DNA from: Deltaproteobacteria bacterium
GTDB lineage: Bacteria > Desulfobacterota > Syntrophia > Syntrophales > Smithellaceae
Direction of reading: 5' to 3'
NCBI GenBank assembly: GCA_011046295.1
Contig: DSAV01000141.1
Span: forward strand, 1 to 21,418
Length of the DNA: 21,418 nucleotides
The position numbers and the translations under genes were made by a program. This document shows, piece after piece, positions 6,861-14,987 of this stretch (positions are counted from its first letter, which is position 1; each line of letters begins with the position of its first letter). The notes under the pieces were generated by a model. It had not been told where the DNA came from, searched no databases, and saw only the letters and a list, made by a program, of their open reading frames with translations.

Positions 6861-7348
6861 TGCCCATCTATGAATTTTACTGCAAAAGATGCAACACAAT
6901 TTACAATTTTTTTTCCAAAACGGTAAATACCAGCAAGATTCCTCTATGCCCTAAATGCAAAAAAGAAAGACTCATCCGTCAAATGTCCGTGTTTGCCGCC
7001 GTCACCGGCTCCGCTAAATTAGAAGAGAAGCATCCCCTGGATGGTCTTGATGAAAAAAAAGTGGAAAAAGAACTGGCCAAAATTGCCGCGGAAGCACAAA
7101 AAATAAAAGACGATGATCCGCGCGCCGCAGCTCATCTGATGCGTAAATTTACGGAGAAGACAGGCGTAAAGATGGGAGAGGGGTTTTATGAAGCGCTGAG
7201 ACGCATTGAGAAAGGTGAAGACCCTGATAAAGTAGAATTGGAAATGGCGGACGCATTAATGCAAGAGGACCCCTTTGCGCAGAATAAATCAGCAAAAAAA
7301 GGCAAAAAAGAAAAGCCCTCTGTCGATGAAACGTTATATGAACTTTAA
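6860..7348 (+). CDS. FmdB-type zinc-ribbon protein with a long C-terminal helical extension
   Basis: A 162-residue protein opening with the FmdB/CxxC zinc-ribbon signature MPIYEFYCKRC. The four cysteines are C8, C11, C30 and C33. The rest (about residues 50-162) is charged, probably helical, and ends in a basic KKGKKEK stretch; typical FmdB proteins are 60-110 residues. The family was first noted as a putative regulator next to formamidase genes, and its biochemical role remains unclear. Its start overlaps the stop of the M48 protease gene, so the two are co-transcribed and probably functionally linked. An imperfect hairpin (ATGA-GAGC / GCTC-TCAT, 7365-7388) follows, but without a T tract it is a doubtful terminator. 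Confidence 0.85.
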   Translation: MPIYEFYCKRCNTIYNFFSKTVNTSKIPLCPKCKKERLIRQMSVFAAVTGSAKLEEKHPLDGLDEKKVEKELAKIAAEAQKIKDDDPRAAAHLMRKFTEKTGVKMGEGFYEALRRIEKGEDPDKVELEMADALMQEDPFAQNKSAKKGKKEKPSVDETLYEL

Positions 7349-7477
7349 TTGCGGATAACGTGTGATGAAAGAGCATAACGCTCCTCATGCCGCCAAGCTT
7401 TGATCAAAAAATAAAATCTGAAAATCTTTTGACAATGTGATAAAAAAATAAAAAAACTCATGTCAGGGTGTATTTTT

Positions 7478-7954
7478 ATGGTGGATAAAGAAAAAGAAGG
7501 TTTCGAATTTCCCAAATACACAATGAAGGTGGAGAAAGCGAAAATTATCGAATTTGCCTTGGCTGTGAGCCTCCGGCAAAAAAAGGAAGATATCAATCCC
7601 ATTTACTACGATGAAGAAGCGGCAAAAAAAGCCGGGTACAAGGGCATTCCCGTGCCCCCGACCTTTATGACAAGTTTCTTTTTCTGGACAGGCGGGGGCC
7701 TTGCAGAAATTGTCAGTGTCCTTGGCATGGACATTAGCAAAGTTTTGCATAGCGAGGAAGAATATGAGTATCTAGGTCAGATTTACGCCGGAGATATTAT
7801 TACGAGGGAAATGAAAGTCACACAAATATACCAGCGTGGAAAGAAGCAACGTGCGGGCATGTTCGTGAATGTAGTGGTGCTGGAGACAATAGTTACTAAT
7901 CAGCAGGGCGAGACAGTAGGAAAAGTGCGCTCGTTGATGATGGAAAGGCAGTAA
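7478..7954 (+). CDS. MaoC-like hot-dog protein, FAS1-like dehydratase N-domain type
   Basis: A 158-residue single hot-dog protein resembling the regulatory or substrate-tunnel half of two-subunit (R)-hydroxyacyl dehydratases. Features: the helix entry KAKIIEFALAV, NPIYYDEEAAKKAGYKGIPVPPTF, and the HSEEEYEYLGQIYAGDIIT strand region. It lacks the catalytic DxxxxH segment found in its partner. ATG 7478 is preferred to ATG 7460 because AGGGTG lies about eight bases upstream. The next gene begins five bases after its stop and encodes the catalytic hot-dog. In Mycobacterium, HadA and HadB form such heterodimers for 3-hydroxyacyl-ACP dehydration; here the pair probably hydrates or dehydrates enoyl/3-hydroxyacyl thioesters. 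Whether the acyl carrier is CoA or ACP cannot be determined. Confidence 0.85.
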   Translation: MVDKEKEGFEFPKYTMKVEKAKIIEFALAVSLRQKKEDINPIYYDEEAAKKAGYKGIPVPPTFMTSFFFWTGGGLAEIVSVLGMDISKVLHSEEEYEYLGQIYAGDIITREMKVTQIYQRGKKQRAGMFVNVVVLETIVTNQQGETVGKVRSLMMERQ

Positions 7955-7959
7955 TAATA

Positions 7960-8409
7960 ATGCCGCTGACTTATAATGAAATGAGCGTCGGGAATACCCT
8001 CCCGCCTTACACGGCGGGTCCCATGACGCGAACTCACTTTGTCCGTTATGCCGGCGCCGCGGGTGATTTTAATCCACTGCACCATGACGAAACTTTCGTG
8101 CGGGCGATCGGCCTGGATAGTGTTATCGCGCACGGAATGCTGATTATGGGCATTGCGGGCGAGGCCGTCTGCTCCTGGATAGACGGTAAAAACCTTAGAA
8201 AGTTATCTACCCGTTTTTTGAGCATGACCAAGCCGCAGGACTGGCATAATCCGGAAAACACGAAAAGCCGCGCAACCATTGTTGTTACCGGAAAAATTGT
8301 TAAAATATATCAAGAAAACGGCGAAAAACTAATGAAGTGCGATATCATCGCTAAAGACCTGCTGGGCAGCAGAAAGCTGGACGGGTTTTTTATCGCTGCC
8401 TTGCCCTGA
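7960..8409 (+). CDS. MaoC-like dehydratase/hydratase, catalytic hot-dog subunit
   Basis: A 149-residue hot-dog protein carrying the MaoC/R-hydratase-2 catalytic signature: YAGAAGDFNPLHHDE (about residues 30-44), with the catalytic Asp and His, then IAHGMLIMGIAGE, the hydrophobic helix that follows in this family. It should catalyse reversible hydration of 2-enoyl thioesters to (R)-3-hydroxyacyl thioesters. It directly follows the catalytically silent hot-dog partner, so the active form is likely a heterodimer. A GGAAAGG ribosome site lies inside the end of the preceding gene. It is the last gene of this short operon and converges on the terpene synthase gene 33 bases away; no clear terminator is seen between them. 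Confidence 0.88.
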   Translation: MPLTYNEMSVGNTLPPYTAGPMTRTHFVRYAGAAGDFNPLHHDETFVRAIGLDSVIAHGMLIMGIAGEAVCSWIDGKNLRKLSTRFLSMTKPQDWHNPENTKSRATIVVTGKIVKIYQENGEKLMKCDIIAKDLLGSRKLDGFFIAALP

Positions 8410-8442
8410 CAAAACATGGTAAAAAAACTGCTAAAGGCAGCT

Positions 8443-9501
8443 TTACTTAAAGTGCCGGTAAGCCCGGCAGTGAAGATAAAAGAAGATCGTTTTCAGGCCG
8501 CCAAGACGCAGCAATTTTCGCGAGATTTGCAGGACGTCTTTTTGTCCGGACGTCTTTTTGTCCGAAAGATAGATCCCCAAAAGGCCGCGGATGATCAGCC
8601 TGTGAAAGCCGCGGTGGGGTAAAGACGAAACGCTCTGCTGGGCATTTTTGTAAAAGGTGATAAGCCTGGCGGTCAGAATAAGGTTGTCCGGATAGAAATC
8701 GCAGAAATTCAAATCGCCGGCATTACGGTCTTCTTCCTGATCAATTAAATAATCCAAAAGAATGTGCATGCCCTGTAACCAGGGGAAATAAGCCTTTTTG
8801 ATTTTTAAAAGAAGCTTGCCTGATATCTTGGGACAAAACAAAGAAGATACAAGGCAAAAAACACCCAGCGTTGAACCGGTACAGGCGGCAAATTCATACC
8901 AGGTCATTTTATCCGACAAATAATCTTTTTTGGTTTCAAACCATTGTTGCAAAAGTTCGACGCGGTCTTCTTTTGCTACATGCTTATAAACCTGTAAATC
9001 GCAGTATAGGCCGGCCAGTGCATGAAGATGAGGAGCAGCAAGATGATAAGCGGGCAAATTCCGTAAAACATCCTGACATGCAGTTACCAGTGCAACGAGA
9101 TATCCCCCGTCATCTTGTTCTTTTCGGAAGCGGTAATAAGAAGAAGGTTGGGCGTCGGGTGTCAGAGCGTGCAGCATAGCTTCATGCAAAGCGCGAAAAT
9201 CATCAGGGTTCAAAGAAGTGCTGCGGTCGCATAAATTATCCAGATAATCGCTGATTGTCTGGTAGGCAACAATAAATTTAATAGCATCTTTATAATATTT
9301 TCCCGCAAGCAATCCGTATATAGAGCCGCCTTCACAGTGAAAAGTTTTTGTGGCAATGCTCATCTGAGCCTGCCCGCGCAGTTCGGGGTCGGGAATTTTA
9401 CCGGCGAGGTCTTTCCAGATGGAGATCTGCCGGTGAGCAGCCGGGTGTACCTGAAAAAAGATGCGCGTTGTCAGGGAGATTAAATTTGTTGGTACGGACA
9501 A
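8443..9501 (-). CDS. DUF2600 family large-terpene synthase (YtpB/tetraprenyl-beta-curcumene synthase-like)
   Basis: A 352-residue protein matching Bacillus YtpB throughout, as I know that family. It has a KIPDPELRGQA segment, TKTFHCEGGSIY, the Asp-rich region SDYLDNLCDRS (D85, D88, D92), a central WLQGMHILLDYLIDQEEDR segment, and a C-terminal GGLKTIFFYLHC. YtpB is a class IB synthase that uses long (C35) prenyl diphosphates without the classical DDxxD motif. TTG 9501 is chosen because AGGAG lies eight bases upstream and the family N-terminus (SVPTNLISL) begins there; an upstream extension has no family match. A candidate promoter is TTGTCA, 17 bases, TATTTG (9533-9561, minus). No prenyltransferase or squalene-hopene-type cyclase is nearby. 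Two tandem 16-bp copies lie near the C-terminus (8532-8563). Confidence 0.85.
   Translation of the reverse strand: MSVPTNLISLTTRIFFQVHPAAHRQISIWKDLAGKIPDPELRGQAQMSIATKTFHCEGGSIYGLLAGKYYKDAIKFIVAYQTISDYLDNLCDRSTSLNPDDFRALHEAMLHALTPDAQPSSYYRFRKEQDDGGYLVALVTACQDVLRNLPAYHLAAPHLHALAGLYCDLQVYKHVAKEDRVELLQQWFETKKDYLSDKMTWYEFAACTGSTLGVFCLVSSLFCPKISGKLLLKIKKAYFPWLQGMHILLDYLIDQEEDRNAGDLNFCDFYPDNLILTARLITFYKNAQQSVSSLPHRGFHRLIIRGLLGIYLSDKKTSGQKDVLQISRKLLRLGGLKTIFFYLHCRAYRHFK
8532..8563. repeat. Two perfect tandem 16-bp units within the terpene synthase gene
   Basis: GGACGTCTTTTTGTCC occurs twice head to tail (8532-8547 and 8548-8563). Sixteen is not a multiple of three, so the two copies are read in different frames on the minus strand, giving DKKTS then GQKDV. 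Each unit begins GGAC and ends GTCC. Confidence 0.85.
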
Positions 9502-9644
9502 GCTAAAGACTCCTGTAGGCTTAAATAAATGCCAAATAGCACAAGAACTTCTACTTGACAAGATAATGAGAGGCAAGGCGTAATTGACGGAAGAAAGGAT
9601 TTCGTGCTACGTCGGCACAGGCATAAAAAATGTGAGCCTTGTTA

Positions 9645-11000
9645 ATGAAAACAAAAAGAAAAGAGGATGCAGACATTATCGTGGTTGGCGGCGGAGCCTC
9701 CGGGCTGATGGCTGCAGGACGAGCCGCGCAATGCGGTGCGCGGGTATTGCTTCTTGAAAAAACCTCCGCCATTGGGAAAAAAATTCTGGTCAGCGGGAAA
9801 ACCCGCTGCAACCTCACCAACAGCAATGATCTTAATAATTTTATAGACATGTATGGGCCGAACGGGCTCTTTCTGCACAGTGTATTTCACCGCTTTTTCC
9901 GGTTTGAATTGCTCACTTTTTTTGAGCGCTATAATCTGAAGACGAAAACGGAGCAAGGGGGAAGAATTTTTCCCGTCACGGACGATGCCAGGGATATCGT
10001 GCGTGTTTTTCAAAAATATCTCTTGAATTTCGGCGTGCGGATAATGTTGCGTTCTCCTGTTGAGTTTGTAGAAAGGAAGGACAGGTCAATTTTCAGAGTT
10101 AAAACGGCAGAGCGGGAATATGCATCTCAATGCGTGATACTGGCGACAGGCGGCTCTTCCTGGCCGGAGACAGGCTCCAGCGGCGACGGTTTCAAGCTGG
10201 CGGCAAAAATGGGACATTCTATTGTGAAACTGCGCCCTGCTCTCGTGCCGCTTATTGTTTACGAGCAGAAACTTGCCGCGTCCATGCAGGGGGTCAGTTT
10301 GCGCAATGTGCGCGCAACAGCGTTTGCGGGGAAGGCCGAGGACATAGACACAAAGCTCATTTCGGATATCAGCTATGGGCGCGGACAAAAAAAGAAGCCG
10401 AAAGCGCCTCTTATCGAAAGCCGGTTTGGCGAAATGATTTTTACTCATTTCGGCTTGGGCGGGCCGATTATTTTATTGATGAGTCTGGGAGTTGTTGACG
10501 CGCTGCAAAAAGGCCCCGTATCTGTGTTGATTGATTTGAAGCCGGCGGTGACAAAACAGCAATTGGGTAGACGCCTGCAAAAAGACTTTGATACTCACGG
10601 CAAGAAAAAAATAATCAGCGTGATGAAAGATTATCTGCCGTCCAAAATGATTGAGCCGGTAATTGATCTCACCGGTATTGACAGAGAAAAACTGGCGCAT
10701 CAGATTACCGCTTACGAGCGGCAAAAAATAGTCGAAACACTTAAAGCGCTGCGCTTCAATATTAAGGAGTCATTGCCGCTGAAAAACGCGATTATTACGG
10801 CGGGAGGAGTGGCGCTTGATGAAATTGACCCGCGTACGATGGCTTCTAAAATTGTTCCCGGCCTGTTTTTTTGCGGCGAGGTTATGGATATAGACGCCGA
10901 TACGGGCGGCTACAATCTTCAGGCGGCCTTTTCGACGGGATATGTCGCGGGAGAAAGCGCCGCCGAGCAGGTAATGTTGCCGCATGAAAAGATGCCTTAA
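9645..11000 (+). CDS. FAD-dependent oxidoreductase, HI0933/BaiN (YhiN) family
   Basis: A 451-residue flavoprotein from ATG 9645. The N-terminal dinucleotide fold shows VVGGGASGLMAAGRAAQ; then come the family mark GKKILVSGKTRCNLTNS, a second FAD contact VILATGGSSWPETGSSGDGF, and the C-terminal block TAGGVALDEIDPRTMASK with FFCGEVMDIDADTGGYNLQ. Members are predicted NAD(P)-linked flavin reductases; BaiN acts in bile-acid 7-dehydroxylation, but the general cellular role is unsettled. An in-frame TTG two codons upstream (9639) is possible, and no strong ribosome site separates them. The divergent neighbour is the terpene synthase, across about 140 bases containing overlapping TTGACA/TTGTCA -35-like elements near 9555-9561. 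The gene stands alone; the next gene is convergent. Confidence 0.9.
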   Translation: MKTKRKEDADIIVVGGGASGLMAAGRAAQCGARVLLLEKTSAIGKKILVSGKTRCNLTNSNDLNNFIDMYGPNGLFLHSVFHRFFRFELLTFFERYNLKTKTEQGGRIFPVTDDARDIVRVFQKYLLNFGVRIMLRSPVEFVERKDRSIFRVKTAEREYASQCVILATGGSSWPETGSSGDGFKLAAKMGHSIVKLRPALVPLIVYEQKLAASMQGVSLRNVRATAFAGKAEDIDTKLISDISYGRGQKKKPKAPLIESRFGEMIFTHFGLGGPIILLMSLGVVDALQKGPVSVLIDLKPAVTKQQLGRRLQKDFDTHGKKKIISVMKDYLPSKMIEPVIDLTGIDREKLAHQITAYERQKIVETLKALRFNIKESLPLKNAIITAGGVALDEIDPRTMASKIVPGLFFCGEVMDIDADTGGYNLQAAFSTGYVAGESAAEQVMLPHEKMP

Positions 11001-11077
11001 AATGGCATTAAATATGGTCGCGTTAGTAGATTAGGAAACTGCAAGGTGGATAATAAAGCGAGCGCGACAAAAGCCTG

Positions 11078-12355
11078 CTACTGATTGGCGCTATCATTAT
11101 TGGGAAAGGTTTCTTTGACGAGCGTGCTTGATATAAACGCGCCCAGCAAAAGCAGCAAACCGACCTTGAAAACCGTGGAATAAGCGTCTACGTCGTAAAG
11201 AGTGCTTCCACCGCTGAGATAATCGAGATACCATCCCATAAGCGGCTGCCCCAGGGCGGCGCCGGCGAAAGGAAAAATATTAATCAGGCCGGTGGCTGTT
11301 CCGGAAATCTCGAGAGGGAAAAGCTCCTTGATGGAACTGTAACCAACCACTACCGCGCCCGATATCATAAAGGTGTAAGAAAAACACCAAATGTACAAAA
11401 GAGGTTTGTTAAAATTGCCGGTAAAGAAGGCAAGCAGGGAAAACAGGCACAAGGCGGCAAGCTGGTTCGCCATAAGAACTTTTTTACGTGAACGGAAAAT
11501 TTTATCGGAAAGCAGGCTCATGGAAGGAGCGCCGCAAATCAAGCCGATAGCCATCATTGATAATATGGCGCCTGCCTCCGGTTTGGACATCCCGTAGACG
11601 TGCATTAAAAAAGGACCTCCCCACAAACCGCTGAAGCTCAAGCTGACTGTGGCGCCGAGGAAAAAAATCATAGCCATTGCCCAAAACCGGGGTTCTTTGA
11701 TAACCATGGCCATGCCGCGCCACAAGGTGAGCTTTGTGTATGTAGGAACAGGCCGGGAAAAACTGTGCATGGGAGAAAACCCTTTTTCCTGAGGAGTGTC
11801 ACGCACAAGAAGCCATATAGCTGCGGCGATTGCGAGTGTCAGGGCGCCAACAACAAGCATCGCGCCGCGCCAGGTAATTGCCTCGCTCAAAAACGCCAGG
11901 GGCGTGGCAGCAGTGAACCCCCCCACGCCGCCCAGCGCCATGAGTATTCCCGTCATGCGCACGTACTTTTCCGGCTCAAACCAGTTGGTAAGAATTTTCA
12001 TCGTCGGGACGAAAACGATGGCAACCCCCAGTCCGACGATAACGCGTGCGGAAATAGCCATACCGACGCTTTGGGATAAAGCAAGGGCGGCGGAACCGGC
12101 GGCGGCAAAAATAAAAAAGAAAGTTGCGGAGCGGCGCGGCCCCCAGGAGTCGGCTAAGAGCCCCGCCGGTATTTGCATCAAAGCGTAGGGATAAAAATAC
12201 GCCGAGGCCAGAATGCCCATCAGCGCGCCGCTTGCCTGCAAATCATTCATCATATCGACAGCCAGGACAGCAGGAGAAAGCCGGTGGAAAAAAACAAGAA
12301 TGTACGCCGTGCCTAAAACACCGAAAACGAGATAACGATAATTGGAAAATTTCAT
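11078..12355 (-). CDS. Major facilitator superfamily transporter
   Basis: A 425-residue inner-membrane carrier with about twelve hydrophobic segments. The signature loop between helices 2 and 3 reads GLLADSWGPRRSA, close to the MFS motif G-x-L-a-D-r-x-G-r-r. A second related loop, SLLSDKIFRSRKK, follows helix 8. The opening FFHRLSPAVLAVDMM resembles anion/organic-acid symporters of the MFS, but the substrate cannot be read from the sequence. It is convergent with the flavoprotein gene, with 77 bases between stops; a long-loop inverted repeat (GTCGCG 11017-11022 / CGCGAC 11063-11068) lies there, with no clear terminator. The ATG at 12355 lacks an obvious ribosome site. No operon partner. Confidence 0.9.
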   Translation of the reverse strand: MKFSNYRYLVFGVLGTAYILVFFHRLSPAVLAVDMMNDLQASGALMGILASAYFYPYALMQIPAGLLADSWGPRRSATFFFIFAAAGSAALALSQSVGMAISARVIVGLGVAIVFVPTMKILTNWFEPEKYVRMTGILMALGGVGGFTAATPLAFLSEAITWRGAMLVVGALTLAIAAAIWLLVRDTPQEKGFSPMHSFSRPVPTYTKLTLWRGMAMVIKEPRFWAMAMIFFLGATVSLSFSGLWGGPFLMHVYGMSKPEAGAILSMMAIGLICGAPSMSLLSDKIFRSRKKVLMANQLAALCLFSLLAFFTGNFNKPLLYIWCFSYTFMISGAVVVGYSSIKELFPLEISGTATGLINIFPFAGAALGQPLMGWYLDYLSGGSTLYDVDAYSTVFKVGLLLLLGAFISSTLVKETFPNNDSANQ

Positions 12356-12792
12356 ATTTAAATCTTTTTCAGCGGGTTATTTTTCAATAAGCGCAATAAC
12401 GAATCAAACTTGAATTAATTCCTGCAAAGAATATATCAAGGAAACCAGACATATTGCGTGCGGCAAATCATTTCTTAAAAACCCTTAGCGTAATGAATAA
12501 CTTTTTTCATAAAGAAAAGAATAAATCAATGGTCAGGAAAAAATATTTATAATTGAATATGAGCAAAAAACACGCGTAAGAATAATAATGAACAACAAAT
12601 GAGCGCACGGCTTGAGCATCAGAAGAAAGAGAAACTAAAGGCAAAGTTTAAAAGCGCACTTGTATTATGGCGGGCTTTATGGTAGTGACTAGCAGTCAAC
12701 GGCACGCCGGAGCTTATTGTAAATAGTTGAAATAATTACAATAATAGATTAGTTGTGAAATGAAACCCGATAATCCTCAGCGGAGGCGCAAG
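12356..12792. other. Intergenic region between divergent MFS and acyl-CoA synthetase genes
   Basis: About 435 AT-rich bases. The only open reading of note on the + strand is 28 codons (12599-12685), rich in Lys and lacking a convincing ribosome site, so it is not called as a gene. A weak promoter for the synthetase gene may be TTGTAA (12717-12722), 17 bases, AATAAT (12740-12745). No RNA gene, strong hairpin or repeat was recognised. Confidence 0.5.
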
Positions 12793-14970
12793 GTGGATAC
12801 AATTAAAAGAGCAATACAGCAGGGAAGAAAAACGCTCACGGAAGCGGAAGCGAAAGAAGTCTTAAAACAATACGGCGTGCCGGTGGTCGAAGAAAAAATT
12901 GCCGCGACAACAGAAGAAGCTCAAAGCGTGGCGGAGCAATTCGGTTATCCGGTAGCGCTCAAAGGATTGGGAGCCAAGCTCACGCACAAAACGGAAAGAG
13001 GCCTGGTCAAATTAAATTTATCCAATAAAGCAGATGTAAAAAAAGCGGCGCTCTTTATCCAGGAAGAAGCCGGAAACGACCTGGAAGGTTTTTTGGTTCA
13101 GCCGATGCTTTACGGGAAAAGAGAATTTGTCGCGGGGCTTTTTCATGACGCGCAATTCGGGCCCACCGTCATGTTCGGCGTGGGTGGTATTTTTACCGAA
13201 GCGATAGAAGATATTGTTTTTGCCCTGGCGCCGTTAAATAAGACCGAAGCGCGAAGCATGCTCAATCAAGTGAACGCGCAAAAGTTATTAAACGCTTTTC
13301 GCGGAGAAAAAAAACCGGACACGAACGCTCTGATTAAAACATTGCTCGCGTTATCGAAAATAGGAATAGAGATACCCCAAATCAGAGAAATTGATATCAA
13401 TCCGTTATTGGTTACTCCCGAAGGCAATGTCAGCGCTGTTGACGCGTTGATTGTATTAGGCGATCCTCCCGAAAAGAAGATAACCCACACACCTGTGTCT
13501 CCCAAAGACATGGGAAGGCTTTTTTATCCTAAATCCATCGCTTTTATCGGTGCCTCCGCGGGTATCAGCAAATGGGGGCAATTGATGTATTCCAATGTGC
13601 TGGTCGGAAATTATCAGGGGAAAATCTATCTGGTTAATTCCAAAGGCGGAGAAATTATCGGCAGAAATGTTTATAAATCGGTAACGGAAATTCCCGAACC
13701 GGTTGATCTCGCCGTCGTGACGATTCCCGCCAATCATGTTCTGGCATTAATCCCGGAATTGAAAAAAAAGAAAATAAAAAACGTTCTTCTGATTTCTTCC
13801 GGTTTTGGCGAAACAGGCCCCGAAGGAAAAAAGCTGGAAGAAGAATTAATAAGGCAAGCCAAAGAAGCCGGAATTTTAATTCTGGGCCCAAACACCATGG
13901 GTATATGCAATCCTTACATTTCGCTGTATTGCACGGGCACACACGTGCGTCCCAAGCCTGGAGGCACGATGCTGGTTACACAATCGGGAAATTTAGGAAC
14001 ACAGCTCCTTGCCTTTGCCGAAAAAGAGGGAGTAGGAATTCGCGCTTTTGCCGGCTCCGGCAACGAAGCAATGATTACCATTGAGGACGCGATGGAAGGT
14101 TTTGAAGTCGATGAACTGACGCAGACAGTTGTTTTATACATAGAGAGTATCAAAAACGGCCGCCGTTTTTATGAAGCGGCAAAACGTGTCGGAAAGAAAA
14201 AACCCGTAATCGCTCTCAAAGGCGGCCGGACGGAAGCGGGAGCGCACGCGGCGGCCAGTCACACAGGAGCCATGGCCTCAAATGTTAAGGTATTTAATGC
14301 GGCCTGCAGGCAGTCGGGTATTATTCTGGTCGAAAACCCCATGGACCTGCTGGATCTTTCCGCGTCATTTTCTTCCTTGCCTCTGCCGAAAGGCAAAAAG
14401 GTCGGTATTGTGACGTTAGGAGGCGGATGGGGTGTGGTTGCCTCCGATTTATGCATGGAACACGGTTTGGAGGTGCCGCTTCTTTCGGAACAAGTAATAG
14501 GCAATATCAATAAAATACTCCCTCCATTTTGGAGTCATGCTAATCCGATTGATATCGTCGGAGAGATGAATCCGGAGATATACATGACGGTTCTTGAAGA
14601 ACTGCTTCTGTGGCCTGAATGCGACGCGGTAATCCATATGGGCATTATCGGCAGGAGAATAATGATTCAAGCGGTTATGGAATCCACAGTTGCCATAGAT
14701 AAAAATTATAATCAGAAATTTATGGATGACTCATTAACTTACCTTGACGCTTATGAAACGCAGTTTATTGAAAAAACAGCCAGGCTGATGGAAAAGTATA
14801 ACAAGCCGATCATCGGAGTTTATCTGCTCAATGACAATAAAACGCGCACCATAACGGAAGCAGAAGGGTGTAAATATAAAGGAGTCAACTTCATTACGCC
14901 GGAACGCGCCGTTAAGGCGCTGGCGAAAATGTATCAGTACACTCAATGGCTAAAAGAGCAAAAGCTTTAA
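12793..14970 (+). CDS. Acetate--CoA ligase (ADP-forming) family protein, fused beta-alpha form
   Basis: NDP-forming acyl-CoA synthetase that interconverts acyl-CoA, ADP and phosphate with acid, CoA and ATP. Of 725 residues, about 1-230 form an ATP-grasp domain (TLTEAEAKEVLKQYGVPVV, then LKGLGAKLTHKTERGLV, ending IREIDINPLLV). A CoA-binding Rossmann domain follows (FYPKSIAFIGAS) and then the succinyl-CoA-ligase-like domain, with TQSGNLGTQLLAF and the phosphorylated His490 in ASHTGAM. The ATP-grasp half comes first, the reverse of the common alpha-beta fusion. GTG 12793 is preferred to ATG 12760: GGAGG sits six bases before it, and the first 11 codons of the longer frame (MKPDNPQRRRK) match nothing familiar. 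The acyl substrate is unknown. In fermentative or syntrophic anaerobes such enzymes conserve energy as ATP. Single-gene unit, convergent with the PHP gene. Confidence 0.88.
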   Translation: MDTIKRAIQQGRKTLTEAEAKEVLKQYGVPVVEEKIAATTEEAQSVAEQFGYPVALKGLGAKLTHKTERGLVKLNLSNKADVKKAALFIQEEAGNDLEGFLVQPMLYGKREFVAGLFHDAQFGPTVMFGVGGIFTEAIEDIVFALAPLNKTEARSMLNQVNAQKLLNAFRGEKKPDTNALIKTLLALSKIGIEIPQIREIDINPLLVTPEGNVSAVDALIVLGDPPEKKITHTPVSPKDMGRLFYPKSIAFIGASAGISKWGQLMYSNVLVGNYQGKIYLVNSKGGEIIGRNVYKSVTEIPEPVDLAVVTIPANHVLALIPELKKKKIKNVLLISSGFGETGPEGKKLEEELIRQAKEAGILILGPNTMGICNPYISLYCTGTHVRPKPGGTMLVTQSGNLGTQLLAFAEKEGVGIRAFAGSGNEAMITIEDAMEGFEVDELTQTVVLYIESIKNGRRFYEAAKRVGKKKPVIALKGGRTEAGAHAAASHTGAMASNVKVFNAACRQSGIILVENPMDLLDLSASFSSLPLPKGKKVGIVTLGGGWGVVASDLCMEHGLEVPLLSEQVIGNINKILPPFWSHANPIDIVGEMNPEIYMTVLEELLLWPECDAVIHMGIIGRRIMIQAVMESTVAIDKNYNQKFMDDSLTYLDAYETQFIEKTARLMEKYNKPIIGVYLLNDNKTRTITEAEGCKYKGVNFITPERAVKALAKMYQYTQWLKEQKL

Positions 14971-14987
14971 ACAACAAACCTGAAAAA

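Noticed and set aside
7365..7388. Imperfect hairpin after the FmdB-type gene
   Set aside because: Stem is interrupted and no T run follows; too weak to call a terminator or riboswitch.
7429..7434. TTGACA before the first hot-dog gene
   Set aside because: No -10-like hexamer at proper spacing; the downstream sequence is a poly-A stretch.
11017..11068. GTCGCG/CGCGAC inverted repeat between convergent genes
   Set aside because: Loop of about 40 bases and short arms, with no T tract; probably chance.
12599..12685. 28-codon Lys-rich open reading before the acyl-CoA synthetase gene
   Set aside because: Too short, no convincing ribosome site, no recognisable similarity.
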